Part shown: positions 30,032 through 40,798 of the stretch, one piece after another | Position numbering within the stretch: position 1 is the first letter of the stretch | Layout: each line of letters starts with the position of its first letter | Source: an uncultured Clostridia bacterium | GTDB taxonomy: Bacteria > Bacillota > Clostridia > Christensenellales > Borkfalkiaceae | Reading direction: 5' to 3' | Length of the DNA: 45,529 nucleotides | Assembly (NCBI GenBank): GCA_947623655.1 | Contig: CANQHG010000014.1 | Span: 1 to 45,529 of the forward strand | Position numbers and translations under genes: made by a program | The notes under the pieces: model-generated | Database searches by the model: none | Told to the model about the DNA's origin: nothing | What the model saw: only the letters and a program-made list of their open reading frames with translations

Positions 30032-30935
30032 AGCACTGCCCTTCCTGAATTTTTCTGCCGTTACAGAACGCCGTATCCGTCATACGCTTGCCGCCCGCAG
30101 GTTGCAGGAGAGGCAAGCGCACGGCGTTTTCTCCGCATTTGACGATGAGCCCTCTCTTCGGAGAAGCGCACAGCACCGTCCCCGCAGGCTCGTCCCCGCA
30201 GTGGCCGACGACTTCCGCCAAATAAAAATTGAGCGTAATACCCGCGGCCGTAGCATAGGCGAGCGGGTCGGGCGAAAGCCCCATGATAAGGTTTTTGACT
30301 TCCGCAGCCGTCTTGCCGAAGTCGACTTCGGTGCGCCGCACTTTTTTACAGACCGTCCCCTCTCCCTGCTTTTCCAGCGTATATGTGCCGTTTTTTATCA
30401 TGGAAAGCGCCCCGACGATCATCTCCGCGCCGAGAGAGGACAGCTTCTCCGAGAGCGTGCCGCAGGTATCGTTTCCGTCGATCGGGAGCGTAGATCGGGA
30501 GAGGATATCCCCCGTGTCGAGGCCGATGTCCGTCTTCATGATCGTGACGCCCGTCTCCGTGCATCCGTCGATGATGGTGCGGGGGATGGGCGCCGCGCCG
30601 CGGTAGGCGGGCAGAAGGGACGCGTGAATATTCCACACGCCCATGGGGAAGAGGTCGAGTACTTCCTGCGTCAGAATTTGTCCGAATGCGCATGTCACCA
30701 TGAGATCCGCGCCGACTTCTTTCAGCGCCCCGACGCTCATGCGCACCTTTTCGGGCTGCAAGACGGGAATATTATGCGCCTGCGCAAACAGTTTCACAGG
30801 GGGCGGAGTCAAAACGCCCTTTCGCCCCTGCGGCCTGTCGGGCTGGGTGAGTACGGCGGCGACGCCGAACGTCTCATGGATCCGTTTGAGCGGCTCCAGC
30901 GCGAATTGCGGCGTACCCGCAAAGAGAATTTTCAA
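30012..30935 (-). CDS. fmt: Methionyl-tRNA formyltransferase
   Basis: Formylates initiator Met-tRNA using 10-formyl-THF. The 307-residue protein begins MKILFAGTPQFA and carries QPDRPQGRKG, WNIHASLLPAYRGAAPI (catalytic Asn and His region, HxSLLP) and TGVTIMKTDIGLDTGDIL. The start codon is TTG at 30935-30933 with AAAGGAG seven bases upstream; no ATG fits. Paired with def, the deformylase acting at the other end of the cycle. The 107 bases between it and def hold a short GC-rich repeat-like segment but no gene. Confidence 0.95.
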   Translation of the reverse strand: MKILFAGTPQFALEPLKRIHETFGVAAVLTQPDRPQGRKGVLTPPPVKLFAQAHNIPVLQPEKVRMSVGALKEVGADLMVTCAFGQILTQEVLDLFPMGVWNIHASLLPAYRGAAPIPRTIIDGCTETGVTIMKTDIGLDTGDILSRSTLPIDGNDTCGTLSEKLSSLGAEMIVGALSMIKNGTYTLEKQGEGTVCKKVRRTEVDFGKTAAEVKNLIMGLSPDPLAYATAAGITLNFYLAEVVGHCGDEPAGTVLCASPKRGLIVKCGENAVRLPLLQPAGGKRMTDTAFCNGRKIQEGQCFDKPVL

Positions 30936-31042
30936 TGTATTGCTCCTTTTATGACTTTATGGGGGCTCGTCCCGACGTGCGTGCGCGTCCGCGGGAAAAG
31001 CCCCTGCTTCGCCGCGGGATGACAATAGAGGCGTCCGAAATC

Positions 31043-31492
31043 TCACTCGTCTTGCACGTTCGTCGCCTTATCGGTATAGAGAATACCGTCGAGATGGTCG
31101 TATTCGTGGCAGATGGCGCGGGCGAAAAACCCGTGCGCGACGAGGGAATACCTGTCTCCCTTTCTGTCCTGAAAGACGACTTTGACTTTGGACGGACGGG
31201 TCACGGTACCCGCTTTCCCACGGACGGAAAGACACCCTTCCGCGCCCGTCTGTTCCCCTTTCTGCCAGACGAACACGGGATTGACAAACTCAAAATATCC
31301 CTCTTCGACATTGACGACGAACACGCGCTGCGACACGCCGATCTGGGGAGCCGCAAGTCCCGCGCCCTCCTCCTTTAAAACGGTATCTCTGAGGTCGTCG
31401 AGAAGACGGGAGAGCCCGTCGTCGAAGCGGGTCACTTTTTCACATTTTTTGCGGAGAACGGGAGCTCCGACCTGTAATACTTCGCGGATCAT
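31043..31492 (-). CDS. def: Peptide deformylase
   Basis: Metal-dependent removal of the N-formyl group from nascent proteins. The 149-residue protein has all three motifs: GLAAPQIGV, EGCLSV (metal Cys) and HEYDHLDG (two metal His and the catalytic Glu). The first-motif spacing and length match the short type 1 enzymes. GAGGTG precedes the ATG, nine bases after the priA stop. Confidence 0.96.
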   Translation of the reverse strand: MIREVLQVGAPVLRKKCEKVTRFDDGLSRLLDDLRDTVLKEEGAGLAAPQIGVSQRVFVVNVEEGYFEFVNPVFVWQKGEQTGAEGCLSVRGKAGTVTRPSKVKVVFQDRKGDRYSLVAHGFFARAICHEYDHLDGILYTDKATNVQDE

Positions 31493-31501
31493 ATTTTCAC
31501 C

Positions 31502-33676
31502 TCAGCTCAGATTGCTCGGATTTTCTTCTACATATACGAGCACATTTTTATATTTTTCTTCCATAGCGGCGGCATATACTTCCCTGAGAGGTCCGTCTGC
31601 CGCCATACGCATGAGCACTTGATAGCGGAATTTATTCTGGATACGTTTGATCGGCGCGTGCATACGGTTGAAAAAGAGGAATTGCTCTTCGTGCGCCGTA
31701 TAGATCTTCTGCATCTTTTCATACACGGTGCGCAAAGCGGAGAGCGTCTCCTTTTCGTCTTCGCCCGTCACCATCACGCGGACGATCTTTACGAAAGGCG
31801 GGAACATCATGGCTTCTCGCATGCCGATCTCGTGCCCGTAGAAGCCGCGGTAGTCGTAAGACGCCGCAAAGCGGAGAATGTAATTTTCGGGGTCGTACGT
31901 CTGTAAAACGACTTCGCCCTCGGCGCCCGCCCTGCCGCTTCTCCCGGCGACCTGCGTGATGAGCTGAAACGTCCGCTCCCCGCTCCGATAGTCGGGAAAG
32001 TGCAAGCTCATGTCGGCGTCGAGGATCCCCACGAGCGTGACGGACGGGAAATCGTGCCCCTTTGCGACCATCTGCGTGCCGACCAGAATATCCGCTCCGC
32101 GCTCGGCGAATTGCTTCAATATCTTATAATGTCCCTCTTTTCCGCTCGTCGTATCCACGTCCATGCGCAAGATCCGCGCCTGCGGAAAGAGTTTTTTGAG
32201 TTCCCCCACGACCCGTTGCGTTCCCGTGCCCATGTAGTGGATATGGGTGCCGCCGCAAACGGGACACGCGGAAAGAGGTCTGTATTTCGCCCCGCAGTAG
32301 TGACATTTCAAACAGTCTTCATCGCTGTGATAGGTGAGCGCGACGTCGCAATTTTCGCACTTGACGACGTTCCCGCAATCGCGGCACATCACCGTCTGCG
32401 CAAACCCGCGGCGATTCAGAAAGACGATCGCCTGATTGCCGCCGTCAAGACAGGCCTTGAGTTTTTCTCTCAGAGCGAGCGAGAACGGCGTCGCGTTCCC
32501 CCGCCGTACCTCCCGCCGCATATCGACGATATGGACCTTTGGCATGGGACGGGCGTTGATTCGGTCGGGAAGCGTGATGAGTCCGAATTCCCCTTTCTCG
32601 GCGCGGCGGTAAGTATCCACCGACGGCGTGGCGCTCCCCAGAATGAGCTTGCATCCGTTGTGCCTTGCTCTAAGATATGCGATGTCAAAGGTGTTGTAGC
32701 GGGGAGAAGATTCGGAGATGTAGCTGCCGTCGTGCTCCTCGTCGATGACGATACAGCCGATATTTTCAATGGGCGCAAACACGGCGGAACGCGCGCCGAC
32801 GGCGATCCGCGCTTCCCCGAGGCGAAGACGTTCCCATTCGTCGAAACGCTCGCCCGCGGAAAGGCCGCTGTGCAAAATGGCGACTTTCGTGCCGAACCTG
32901 CCGCGCAGTTTCGAAAACATCTGCGGCGTTAAAGAGATCTCGGGGACGAGAAAGATGGCCGTTTTCCCCTCTTTGAGCGCCTCGGCGATCAGCGTGAGAT
33001 AGATCTCCGTTTTGCCGCTTCCCGTCACGCCGTGAATGAGAAAGACAGTCTTGCTTACTTCCCGTACGGTGCGGACGGCGTTTTCCTGTGCGGGGGTGAG
33101 AACATGGTTTTCCGCGGCATATGCAACGTTTTCGTACGGCTTACGCATGACGCGCCGCTTTTCGAGAACGACCGCCCCGCTCTTTATGAGCGCCGCGGCT
33201 GCGGAAGCGGACAGGGCTCTCAGCTCGGAAGCGGGAACTTCTCCGCGCTCCCCGAGATACGCAACCAGAGCATGCTGCGCCTTGGCCCCCGCCCCGATCG
33301 GAGGCAGCTCATCGGCGAGCCGCGCAAACTCGCGATATGTCTTGTCTACTTTCCCCGTCCGCATTTCGGCGGGAAGAAAGAGCCTTAAGCTCAGCGCCAT
33401 GGGACAGCGATAGCGGGCGGAGATCTTTTCCGCAAGAGAAAGACATTCCCCGTTGATCGCGGGGATCTCGTCTTCTACGCGGTATATCTCCTTGAGTTTT
33501 TCGGGGGGGACGTCGCTCTTTTCTTTTACACGCATGACAAAACCCGTCGCCGTGCTTTTCCCTCTTCCGAAAGGGACGGCAACGCGCATGCCCGCTCTCA
33601 CTTCTTCTCCGCAGGCGTAATCAAAGATTTTGTCGACGTCGCTGTGCGCGATGTCCACGATAACTTCCGCGATCAC
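31502..33676 (-). CDS. priA: Primosomal replication restart helicase PriA
   Basis: Superfamily 2 helicase that reloads the replisome at stalled forks. Walker A is GVTGSGKTEIYL, motif II DEEHDGSY, then SATPSVDT, and a zinc-binding insert with CRDC, CENC, CHYC and CPVC pairs. The final helicase motifs are VGTQMVAKGHDFPSVTLVGI and QVAGRSGR. The N-terminal DNA-binding region starts VIAEVIVDIAHSDVDKIFDYA. The start is taken as GTG at 33676-33674 with AAGGA upstream (724 residues). A longer frame would run through the rpoZ terminator and has no homology. coaBC, usually between rpoZ and priA, is absent. Confidence 0.95.
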   Translation of the reverse strand: MIAEVIVDIAHSDVDKIFDYACGEEVRAGMRVAVPFGRGKSTATGFVMRVKEKSDVPPEKLKEIYRVEDEIPAINGECLSLAEKISARYRCPMALSLRLFLPAEMRTGKVDKTYREFARLADELPPIGAGAKAQHALVAYLGERGEVPASELRALSASAAAALIKSGAVVLEKRRVMRKPYENVAYAAENHVLTPAQENAVRTVREVSKTVFLIHGVTGSGKTEIYLTLIAEALKEGKTAIFLVPEISLTPQMFSKLRGRFGTKVAILHSGLSAGERFDEWERLRLGEARIAVGARSAVFAPIENIGCIVIDEEHDGSYISESSPRYNTFDIAYLRARHNGCKLILGSATPSVDTYRRAEKGEFGLITLPDRINARPMPKVHIVDMRREVRRGNATPFSLALREKLKACLDGGNQAIVFLNRRGFAQTVMCRDCGNVVKCENCDVALTYHSDEDCLKCHYCGAKYRPLSACPVCGGTHIHYMGTGTQRVVGELKKLFPQARILRMDVDTTSGKEGHYKILKQFAERGADILVGTQMVAKGHDFPSVTLVGILDADMSLHFPDYRSGERTFQLITQVAGRSGRAGAEGEVVLQTYDPENYILRFAASYDYRGFYGHEIGMREAMMFPPFVKIVRVMVTGEDEKETLSALRTVYEKMQKIYTAHEEQFLFFNRMHAPIKRIQNKFRYQVLMRMAADGPLREVYAAAMEEKYKNVLVYVEENPSNLS

Positions 33677-33714
33677 TCTTTTTTCCTTTTCCCGTTCCCC
33701 GGGGGGCTCAAACT

Positions 33715-33741
33715 GAAAAATGCCCCGCTGCAAACGGGGCG
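33715..33741 (-). terminator. Hairpin between rpoZ and priA
   Basis: Stem GCCCCG (33722-33727) with CGGGGC (33735-33740), seven-base loop. On the minus strand it is followed by ATTTTTC. It could terminate or attenuate the yicC-gmk-rpoZ transcript before priA. Confidence 0.7.
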
Positions 33742-33746
33742 TTCGT

Positions 33747-33968
33747 TCAGTCTCTTGTCATTTTCACTTTGCCGTTCATGACTTCCTGGCAGGCGAGAAC
33801 GATCTCTTTCTGCTTGCCGGGGAGTTCGGTGGCGCCCGTAGACTGCATCTGTTCGATGATCTGGCGGGTGCGCTTTGCAATCAGGATGCAAAGTTCGTAT
33901 CTGCTTGCAGGCGCGTCGTCCGTAGCGAGCTTGCGGACAAGAGCGTCGACCGAGGGTTCGTTAATCAT
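33747..33968 (-). CDS. rpoZ: RNA polymerase omega subunit
   Basis: A 73-residue omega subunit that helps assemble RNA polymerase: MINEPSVDALVRKL, SRYELCILIAKRTRQI and QKEIVLACQEVMNGKV follow the family. Start at 33968 with GGAAGGTGATCAAG before the ATG. It overlaps the end of gmk by eight bases, the standard gmk-rpoZ arrangement. Confidence 0.94.
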   Translation of the reverse strand: MINEPSVDALVRKLATDDAPASRYELCILIAKRTRQIIEQMQSTGATELPGKQKEIVLACQEVMNGKVKMTRD

Positions 33969-34536
33969 CTTGATCACCTTCCTTTTTTCTTTCTTTTTCA
34001 AGAATGGCGAGGATCTCATCCACCGCCCTGTTCAGGTCGTCGTTTAAGACCTTATAATCGTACTGTTCGCGCATGTGCACCTCGTATTTGACGCGCTGCA
34101 ACCTCTCGCGCAAAGCCTGCTCGGATTCCGTGCCCCTCTTTTTGAGGCGCTCGACCAGCTCTTCGATAGACGGCGGATCGATGAAAATGAGCAAGGTGTC
34201 TTTCAAGAGTTTCCGTGCGTTCAGCCCGCCCACGACGTCGATCTCCAAAATGACGGACGTCTTTTGAAGCTGTTCTTCCACAAAAGAACGGGGGGTGCCG
34301 TAGAGGCCGCTGAAGTGCTCGTCGTATTCGAGGAAATCGCCCTCCGCGATGCGACGCTCGAACTCTTCTTTGGTGACGTAGATGTACGTCTTCCCCGAGA
34401 CCTCGCCGGGACGGGGTGCACGGGTCGTCATGGAGACGGATTCCACGAGCGTGGGATCTTTTTTCAACAGTTCTTTTACGATGGTGCCCTTCCCAACTCC
34501 CGAAGGCCCCGAAATGACAATGGGTATATTTCTCAT
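33961..34536 (-). CDS. gmk: Guanylate kinase
   Basis: Phosphorylates GMP to GDP. The 191-residue protein has the P-loop SGPSGVGKGT, TTRAPRPGE, GKTYIYVTKEEFE, the GMP-binding YGTPRSFVEE and VILEIDVVG. GGAG precedes the ATG, three bases after the yicC stop. Part of yicC-gmk-rpoZ; the remA (DUF370) gene often found between yicC and gmk is absent. Confidence 0.96.
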   Translation of the reverse strand: MRNIPIVISGPSGVGKGTIVKELLKKDPTLVESVSMTTRAPRPGEVSGKTYIYVTKEEFERRIAEGDFLEYDEHFSGLYGTPRSFVEEQLQKTSVILEIDVVGGLNARKLLKDTLLIFIDPPSIEELVERLKKRGTESEQALRERLQRVKYEVHMREQYDYKVLNDDLNRAVDEILAILEKERKKEGDQDD

Positions 34537-34539
34537 TCG

Positions 34540-35412
34540 TTACTCCAGATTTTGGATCTGCTCGCGTATTTTTTCGATCTCGTTTTTCATCTCGAGCGCA
34601 TATGCCGTGATCTCCCTATCGCAGGACTTGGAGCATATCGTGTTGCACTCGCGGTTGAATTCCTGTATGAGAAAGTCGAGCTTCCGCCCCGCGGGTTCGC
34701 TTTCGCAGACGGCGTAATATTCGTCGATATGCGATCTGAGGCGGGTGAGCTCTTCGTCGATATTGCACTTATCGGCAAATACGGCGGCTTCCGTCAAAAT
34801 CCTCGTCTCGTCGACTTTGCCGCCGAGATATTCTTCGATGCGGTCGGAAAGCCTGCGCCTGTACTCCGCGGCGACGTCGGGCGCGCGTTCCGCAATTTTA
34901 TCGCGGAGGACGGAGATCGTCTCCATGCGGGAGAGAAGATCGCTCTTGAGGCGTTCTCCCTCGGCGCGGCGCATGGCGGAAAGGGAGGAAAGCGCGATGC
35001 GGAGCGCTTCGTCGAGGCACTTTAAAAGCACATCGTCGGCGGAAGCCGTCTCATCGGCGCGAACGGCGTCGGGCAGTTTCAAAAAGAAAGAGAGCGAGCC
35101 GTCGTCTTCGAGAAGCGGATAGGCCGCTTTGATCTCTTCCGCCGCCTTCATATAGGCGCTCACGGTACTCCAATCCACATAGAGAGAACGCGGTTTTTCG
35201 CGTTTGTCGGTAAAGGACACGAACACATCGACGTGCCCGCGGGAAAGATATTCCCGTACGGCGGCGCGGATAGAATCTTCCGCGCAGAGCAGAACACGGG
35301 GGCTCTTGACCGCGACGTCGAGATAGCGGTTGTTGACCGATTTGACCTCGACGGAGACGGTGAGCCCGTCCTCGGCGTATTCTCCTTTTCCGTAACCCGT
35401 CATGCTGTACAT
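34540..35412 (-). CDS. yicC: YicC/YloC-family endoribonuclease
   Basis: A 290-residue YicC-type protein, a family with reported endoribonuclease activity. Diagnostic ends are visible: MYSMTGYGKGEY at the start and the C-terminal block EELTRLRSHIDEY, GRKLDFLIQEFNRECNTICSKS and EMKNEIEKIREQIQNLE. GGAGAG precedes the ATG at 35412. First gene behind a near-consensus promoter that probably drives the whole downstream translation and repair series. Confidence 0.92.
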   Translation of the reverse strand: MYSMTGYGKGEYAEDGLTVSVEVKSVNNRYLDVAVKSPRVLLCAEDSIRAAVREYLSRGHVDVFVSFTDKREKPRSLYVDWSTVSAYMKAAEEIKAAYPLLEDDGSLSFFLKLPDAVRADETASADDVLLKCLDEALRIALSSLSAMRRAEGERLKSDLLSRMETISVLRDKIAERAPDVAAEYRRRLSDRIEEYLGGKVDETRILTEAAVFADKCNIDEELTRLRSHIDEYYAVCESEPAGRKLDFLIQEFNRECNTICSKSCDREITAYALEMKNEIEKIREQIQNLE

Positions 35413-35434
35413 AAGATCTCTCCGATTTTGGTAT

Positions 35435-35463
35435 ATTATATCACACGCGCGCGAGGCGGTCAA
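35435..35463 (-). promoter_or_regulatory. Promoter of the yicC-gmk-rpoZ series
   Basis: Minus strand TTGACC (35463-35458), 17-bp spacer, perfect TATAAT (35440-35435). It is the strongest promoter match upstream of the minus-strand cluster ending at the dipeptidase. Confidence 0.85.
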
Positions 35464-35539
35464 GCAAATAAAATTATAAATTGACAATTAAAAAGAGAAA
35501 TTACGGCGGTGAATTTCCTCCAACCGTCGGAGCAAGAGA

Positions 35540-35935
35540 GCGTACTTGGCGCCTCCCAAAGAGGAGCCGTCACCGCAGGCGACTGAGGTGGGCATAAGGC
35601 GCCCCGCGTCATTCTGAGATTGGATGCAGAACGAAGTCAGAATCCTTAACCCGCCCCGCCCGCACGTTCTTTATGGCGTCGAAGGGCGGCACGAGGAGCG
35701 TAGCGACGAAGTTAGAATCTCGCGGGGAAAACGTAAAGCATGCGGCGAGATGCTTCGGTACTTCTTTCACGGACTGCGTACAGCTCCTGTTCTCAGCATG
35801 ACGCCGCCCGTAGACCTCGAACACTTTCTTTTCGTAGGCCCGCGAGCCGCCCCCGACTTCAACCCCCACCTGACGCGGCTATGCCGCGCCACCCGCCCCC
35901 TCCTCGGGAGGGGGCGGGTAAGAGGGTCGAGCAAA
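35540..35935. repeat. Large composite interspersed repeat block
   Basis: Gene-free gap between ligA and the yicC promoter. Modules include GAGGAGCCGTCACCGCAGGC, GCGTCATTCTGAGATTGGAT and GTCGAAGGGCGGCACGAGGA (inverted copy of 24868-24918). Others are AGCATGCGGCGAGATGCTTC, TTCTCAGCATGACGCCGCCC and CCCCTCCTCGGGAGGGGG. Several copies point in opposite directions, giving long imperfect palindromes. No coding sequence is credible here. Confidence 0.8.
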
Positions 35936-35952
35936 GAAATGTTCGAAATCAC

Positions 35953-37893
<1,941 letters not shown>

Positions 37894-40281
37894 TTAATCC
37901 TCCAATACCTCGAGAGGCGCAAACGCCGCCGCGAGTTCCTTATTGCCCGCCGCCGCAAAACGGACAGTGATAAACAGATTTCTGCCCTCGCCGCGCATGG
38001 AGACGACCTCTCCCGTGCCGAAACGGGCATGTTTGACGAGCGCTCCCACGCGGAAACGGGACGTATCTTTGAGCGGCTGTTCGGGCTGGGGAATGACGGA
38101 AATCGGCCGCGTGGTTTTTTTGCCTGTTCCGAACGAATACTCCGAAGGTTCTCTGTATGTCCCCACTTTCTTCGGGGCGGAACTTGCGTACCCGTCCCCT
38201 CTGCGCCCGTATCCGCCGTAGCTTCTGCCGTAACTATTTTCGTAATTGTTCCCGTAACTGTTCCCATATCCGCTCTCGCCGCGGGTGCCGTACCCTCTGC
38301 CATATGTACCGTACTCCCGATAGCCGTCGGAAAATTCGCCCGTGTAATCGCCCGCATAGCGCTTGTAAGGATAGGTTTCGGGCAGATCGATGAGCCCCTT
38401 GAGCTCATCGGCAAAACGGGAGCGCACGGTGGGTTCTCTGCGGCCGTATAAATATCTCGACTTGGAGCGGGTAAGATAGAGCATTTTCTTCGCCCGCGTG
38501 ATGGCGACATACATGAGCCGCCGCTCTTCCTCGAGTCCGTTCGGATCGTCGACCGCGCGGGAAGTGGGCATGATGTTCTCCTCGAGCCCGACGAGGAATA
38601 CCGTGTCGAACTCCAACCCCTTGACGGCATGAATGGTGGCGATCGTCACATAGTCGCCGTCGTCCATTTCGTCGGTGTCAGAATAGAGGGTGATCTGTTG
38701 GAGATAGTCCGATAGTCCCGCGTCCTCGTTCATACGCACATATTCGTCGACGGAATTCTGAAATTCGTCGATATTCGCGCGCTTTGTGACCGATTCGTCC
38801 GAATTATCGGCGTACTGCTCGCGCATCTGCGACGTCTCGATGAGCTCTTTGGTGAACTCCGCAACATTCAGTTCCTGCGAGGCAATGACGAGTTGTTTGA
38901 TGAAATTGCCGAACGATCTGAGTTTTTCTTTCATCCCCTGCGAGAGCGCAAGACAGTCGCAATCGATAATGGCGTCGTACAGAGAGAGATCTTCGCGGCC
39001 GGCGTATTCGGCGAGCGTCTGCATGGTTTTGTCGCCGATGCCCCGCTTGGGGACGTTGATGATGCGGGTAAGCGCCTCATCGTCATACGGATTAGACACG
39101 AGACGGAGATAGGCGAGGATGTCTTTGATCTCCTTCCTCTCGAAGAACTTGAAGCCGCCGAACACTTTGTAATTGATGCCGTATTTTGTAAATTCCTGCT
39201 CATAAGAGCGCGTGAGGGCGTTGATTCGCATGAGGACGGCAAAATCGGAGAGTTTTTTCCCCTTTCTCACCGACTCGGCAATGACGCGGGCGCAGTAGAG
39301 CGCCTCTCCCGCCTCCTCATCCGCCTCGTAAAAGACGGGTTTGTCGCCCTCTCCCGCCGAGGTCCAGAGCTGTTTGCCCTTGCGGCGGGCGTTGTGGGAG
39401 ATGGAAGCATTCGCAAGCGCCAAAATAGAGGCCGTGGAACGGTAGTTGCGCTGTAATTTATAGACTTTCGCCCTCGGGAAACTTTGCTCAAACTGCAATA
39501 TATTTTCGATTTTTGCGCCGCGCCAGCCGTAGATAGACTGGTCGTCGTCGCCGACAACGAACAAATTTCCGTGCACCGATGACAAGATCTTGATGATGTC
39601 GAACTGCACGCCGTTGGTATCCTGAAATTCGTCCACATGGATATAGCGGAATTTTCCCGCCAGATACTCCCGCGCCTCCGCGTCCGCCGAAAGAAGTGCG
39701 AGCGCCTCGGTGAGGAGATCGTCGAAATCGAGCGCGTTGTTCGCCTTGAGATGCATTTCGTACCGCGCGTACACCTTGGCGGCAGTCTCGATATTTCGCT
39801 CATATCTGTACTTTTTCAGATAATCGTCGGGCTTGAGCCCGAGCATCTTCGCGTTGGAGATATGAAAGCGGACGGACTTTAAAAGCCCGTCGTCGTCGCT
39901 GTAGCCGCATTCGCGAAAAGCGAGCTTGACGACCGCATTCCGTTCCTGTTCCGAATAAATGGAAAAATTCTCGGTAAGTCCCCTCTTTTCCGCATACATG
40001 CGCAAGATCTTTACACACATAGAGTGGATCGTGCATACCCACATGCTGCGAGTGTCTGTATAGCGTTCAAGCCGCTCGCGCATTTCACGGGCGGCCTTGT
40101 TGGTAAAGGTGATCGCGAGAATGTTTGCGGGGGAGACCCCGAGATCCTCGACAAGATGTGCGATACGGGCTGTGAGTACCCGTGTTTTTCCGCTTCCCGC
40201 GCCTGCGAGCACGAGCACCGCGCCCTCGGTATCGAATACGGGAAGCCTCTGTTCTTCGTTTAGTTCCTGAAACTCTTCCAT
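37894..40281 (-). CDS. pcrA: UvrD/PcrA-family DNA helicase with Tyr/Gly-rich linker
   Basis: Superfamily 1A helicase for repair and rolling-circle processes, 795 residues. Q motif LNEEQRLPV, Walker A LAGAGSGKT, TFTNKAAREMRER, HVDEFQDTN, VVGDDDQSIYGWRGA, LQRNYRST, TIHAVKGLEFDTVFLVG and RRLMYVAITRAKK are all intact. After the core, residues ~646-705 form a low-complexity Tyr/Gly/Ser/Asn/Arg region (SYGNNYENSYGRSYGGYGRR) before a conserved C-terminal Tudor-like end (VGALVKHARFGTGEVVSM). Linkers there are disordered in PcrA, but this composition is unusual. The promoter lies so close that the mRNA may be leaderless. Confidence 0.95.
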   Translation of the reverse strand: MEEFQELNEEQRLPVFDTEGAVLVLAGAGSGKTRVLTARIAHLVEDLGVSPANILAITFTNKAAREMRERLERYTDTRSMWVCTIHSMCVKILRMYAEKRGLTENFSIYSEQERNAVVKLAFRECGYSDDDGLLKSVRFHISNAKMLGLKPDDYLKKYRYERNIETAAKVYARYEMHLKANNALDFDDLLTEALALLSADAEAREYLAGKFRYIHVDEFQDTNGVQFDIIKILSSVHGNLFVVGDDDQSIYGWRGAKIENILQFEQSFPRAKVYKLQRNYRSTASILALANASISHNARRKGKQLWTSAGEGDKPVFYEADEEAGEALYCARVIAESVRKGKKLSDFAVLMRINALTRSYEQEFTKYGINYKVFGGFKFFERKEIKDILAYLRLVSNPYDDEALTRIINVPKRGIGDKTMQTLAEYAGREDLSLYDAIIDCDCLALSQGMKEKLRSFGNFIKQLVIASQELNVAEFTKELIETSQMREQYADNSDESVTKRANIDEFQNSVDEYVRMNEDAGLSDYLQQITLYSDTDEMDDGDYVTIATIHAVKGLEFDTVFLVGLEENIMPTSRAVDDPNGLEEERRLMYVAITRAKKMLYLTRSKSRYLYGRREPTVRSRFADELKGLIDLPETYPYKRYAGDYTGEFSDGYREYGTYGRGYGTRGESGYGNSYGNNYENSYGRSYGGYGRRGDGYASSAPKKVGTYREPSEYSFGTGKKTTRPISVIPQPEQPLKDTSRFRVGALVKHARFGTGEVVSMRGEGRNLFITVRFAAAGNKELAAAFAPLEVLED

Positions 40282-40289
40282 ACGGTATG

Positions 40290-40318
40290 ATTATACCAGA
40301 TAACGGATAAAATTGCAA
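40290..40318 (-). promoter_or_regulatory. Promoter of pcrA-ligA, predicted leaderless
   Basis: Minus strand TTGCAA (40318-40313), 17-bp spacer, perfect TATAAT (40295-40290). Only eight bases separate the -10 box from the pcrA ATG and they contain no Shine-Dalgarno sequence. Transcription would begin at or within about three bases of the start codon. Confidence 0.75.
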
Positions 40319-40366
40319 GCGCTCTGCACGTCATTGTGCGGAAGCGGCGCTCCGCGCCGTCATCCC

Positions 40367-40765
40367 TCAATCCGCCTTTTTCCCCTTGAGCTCGAACTCA
40401 TATTCTTTCTTAAAGCGCTCGAGGGCGCGGAGATATTTTTCGGAGAGTTCCAACGTATATCTCTGCCGCTCCGAATAATTCAAAGAATTGTAGAGCTCCA
40501 TGTCGGTGAGTCTGCCGATGGCGTCCGATACTTCCCCCTCGGATAACAGCATGTCGCGTACTCTGAGATAAAACTCGTCGGGCGTGTCGCCCTTGATCGC
40601 CGCGCCGACTTTTTCCTGAAAATAGCGCTCCATTTTGCTCTCGTTGATGCCCTGTTCCCGCGCGTGGCTGCGTTTGGAGTCCAGCTCTTCCTCACATTTT
40701 TGCCAGAATCCCTTTTTCATGCGCGTCTTTGCCTCTTTTGCAAGCATTTTCAACGTTTTTTCCAT
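40367..40765 (-). CDS. Hypothetical helical protein
   Basis: A 132-residue, highly charged protein that I do not recognise. It is predicted almost entirely helical, with no signal peptide or membrane segment: MEKTLKMLAKEAKTRMKKGFWQKCEEEL at the start, a central AIKGDTPDEFYLRVRDMLLSEGEVSDAIGRL, and a coiled-coil-like end (LRALERFKKEYEFELKGKKAD). GAGG sits five bases before the ATG, supporting translation. It lies between rpsU and pcrA, downstream of the rpsU terminator, so it may be expressed by read-through. Confidence 0.75.
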   Translation of the reverse strand: MEKTLKMLAKEAKTRMKKGFWQKCEEELDSKRSHAREQGINESKMERYFQEKVGAAIKGDTPDEFYLRVRDMLLSEGEVSDAIGRLTDMELYNSLNYSERQRYTLELSEKYLRALERFKKEYEFELKGKKAD

Positions 40766-40798
40766 ACGGCCTCACTTTTTCGACATTTTTCGCAAAAA

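Noticed and set aside
33677-33733. A longer PriA starting 19 codons upstream
   Set aside because: Those codons overlap the rpoZ terminator and have no PriA similarity, whereas the GTG at 33676 has a ribosome-binding site and begins the conserved domain.
35620-35930. Open frames in the repeat block between ligA and yicC
   Set aside because: They consist of translated repeat modules in both orientations without start signals, and the same DNA occurs in other non-coding gaps.
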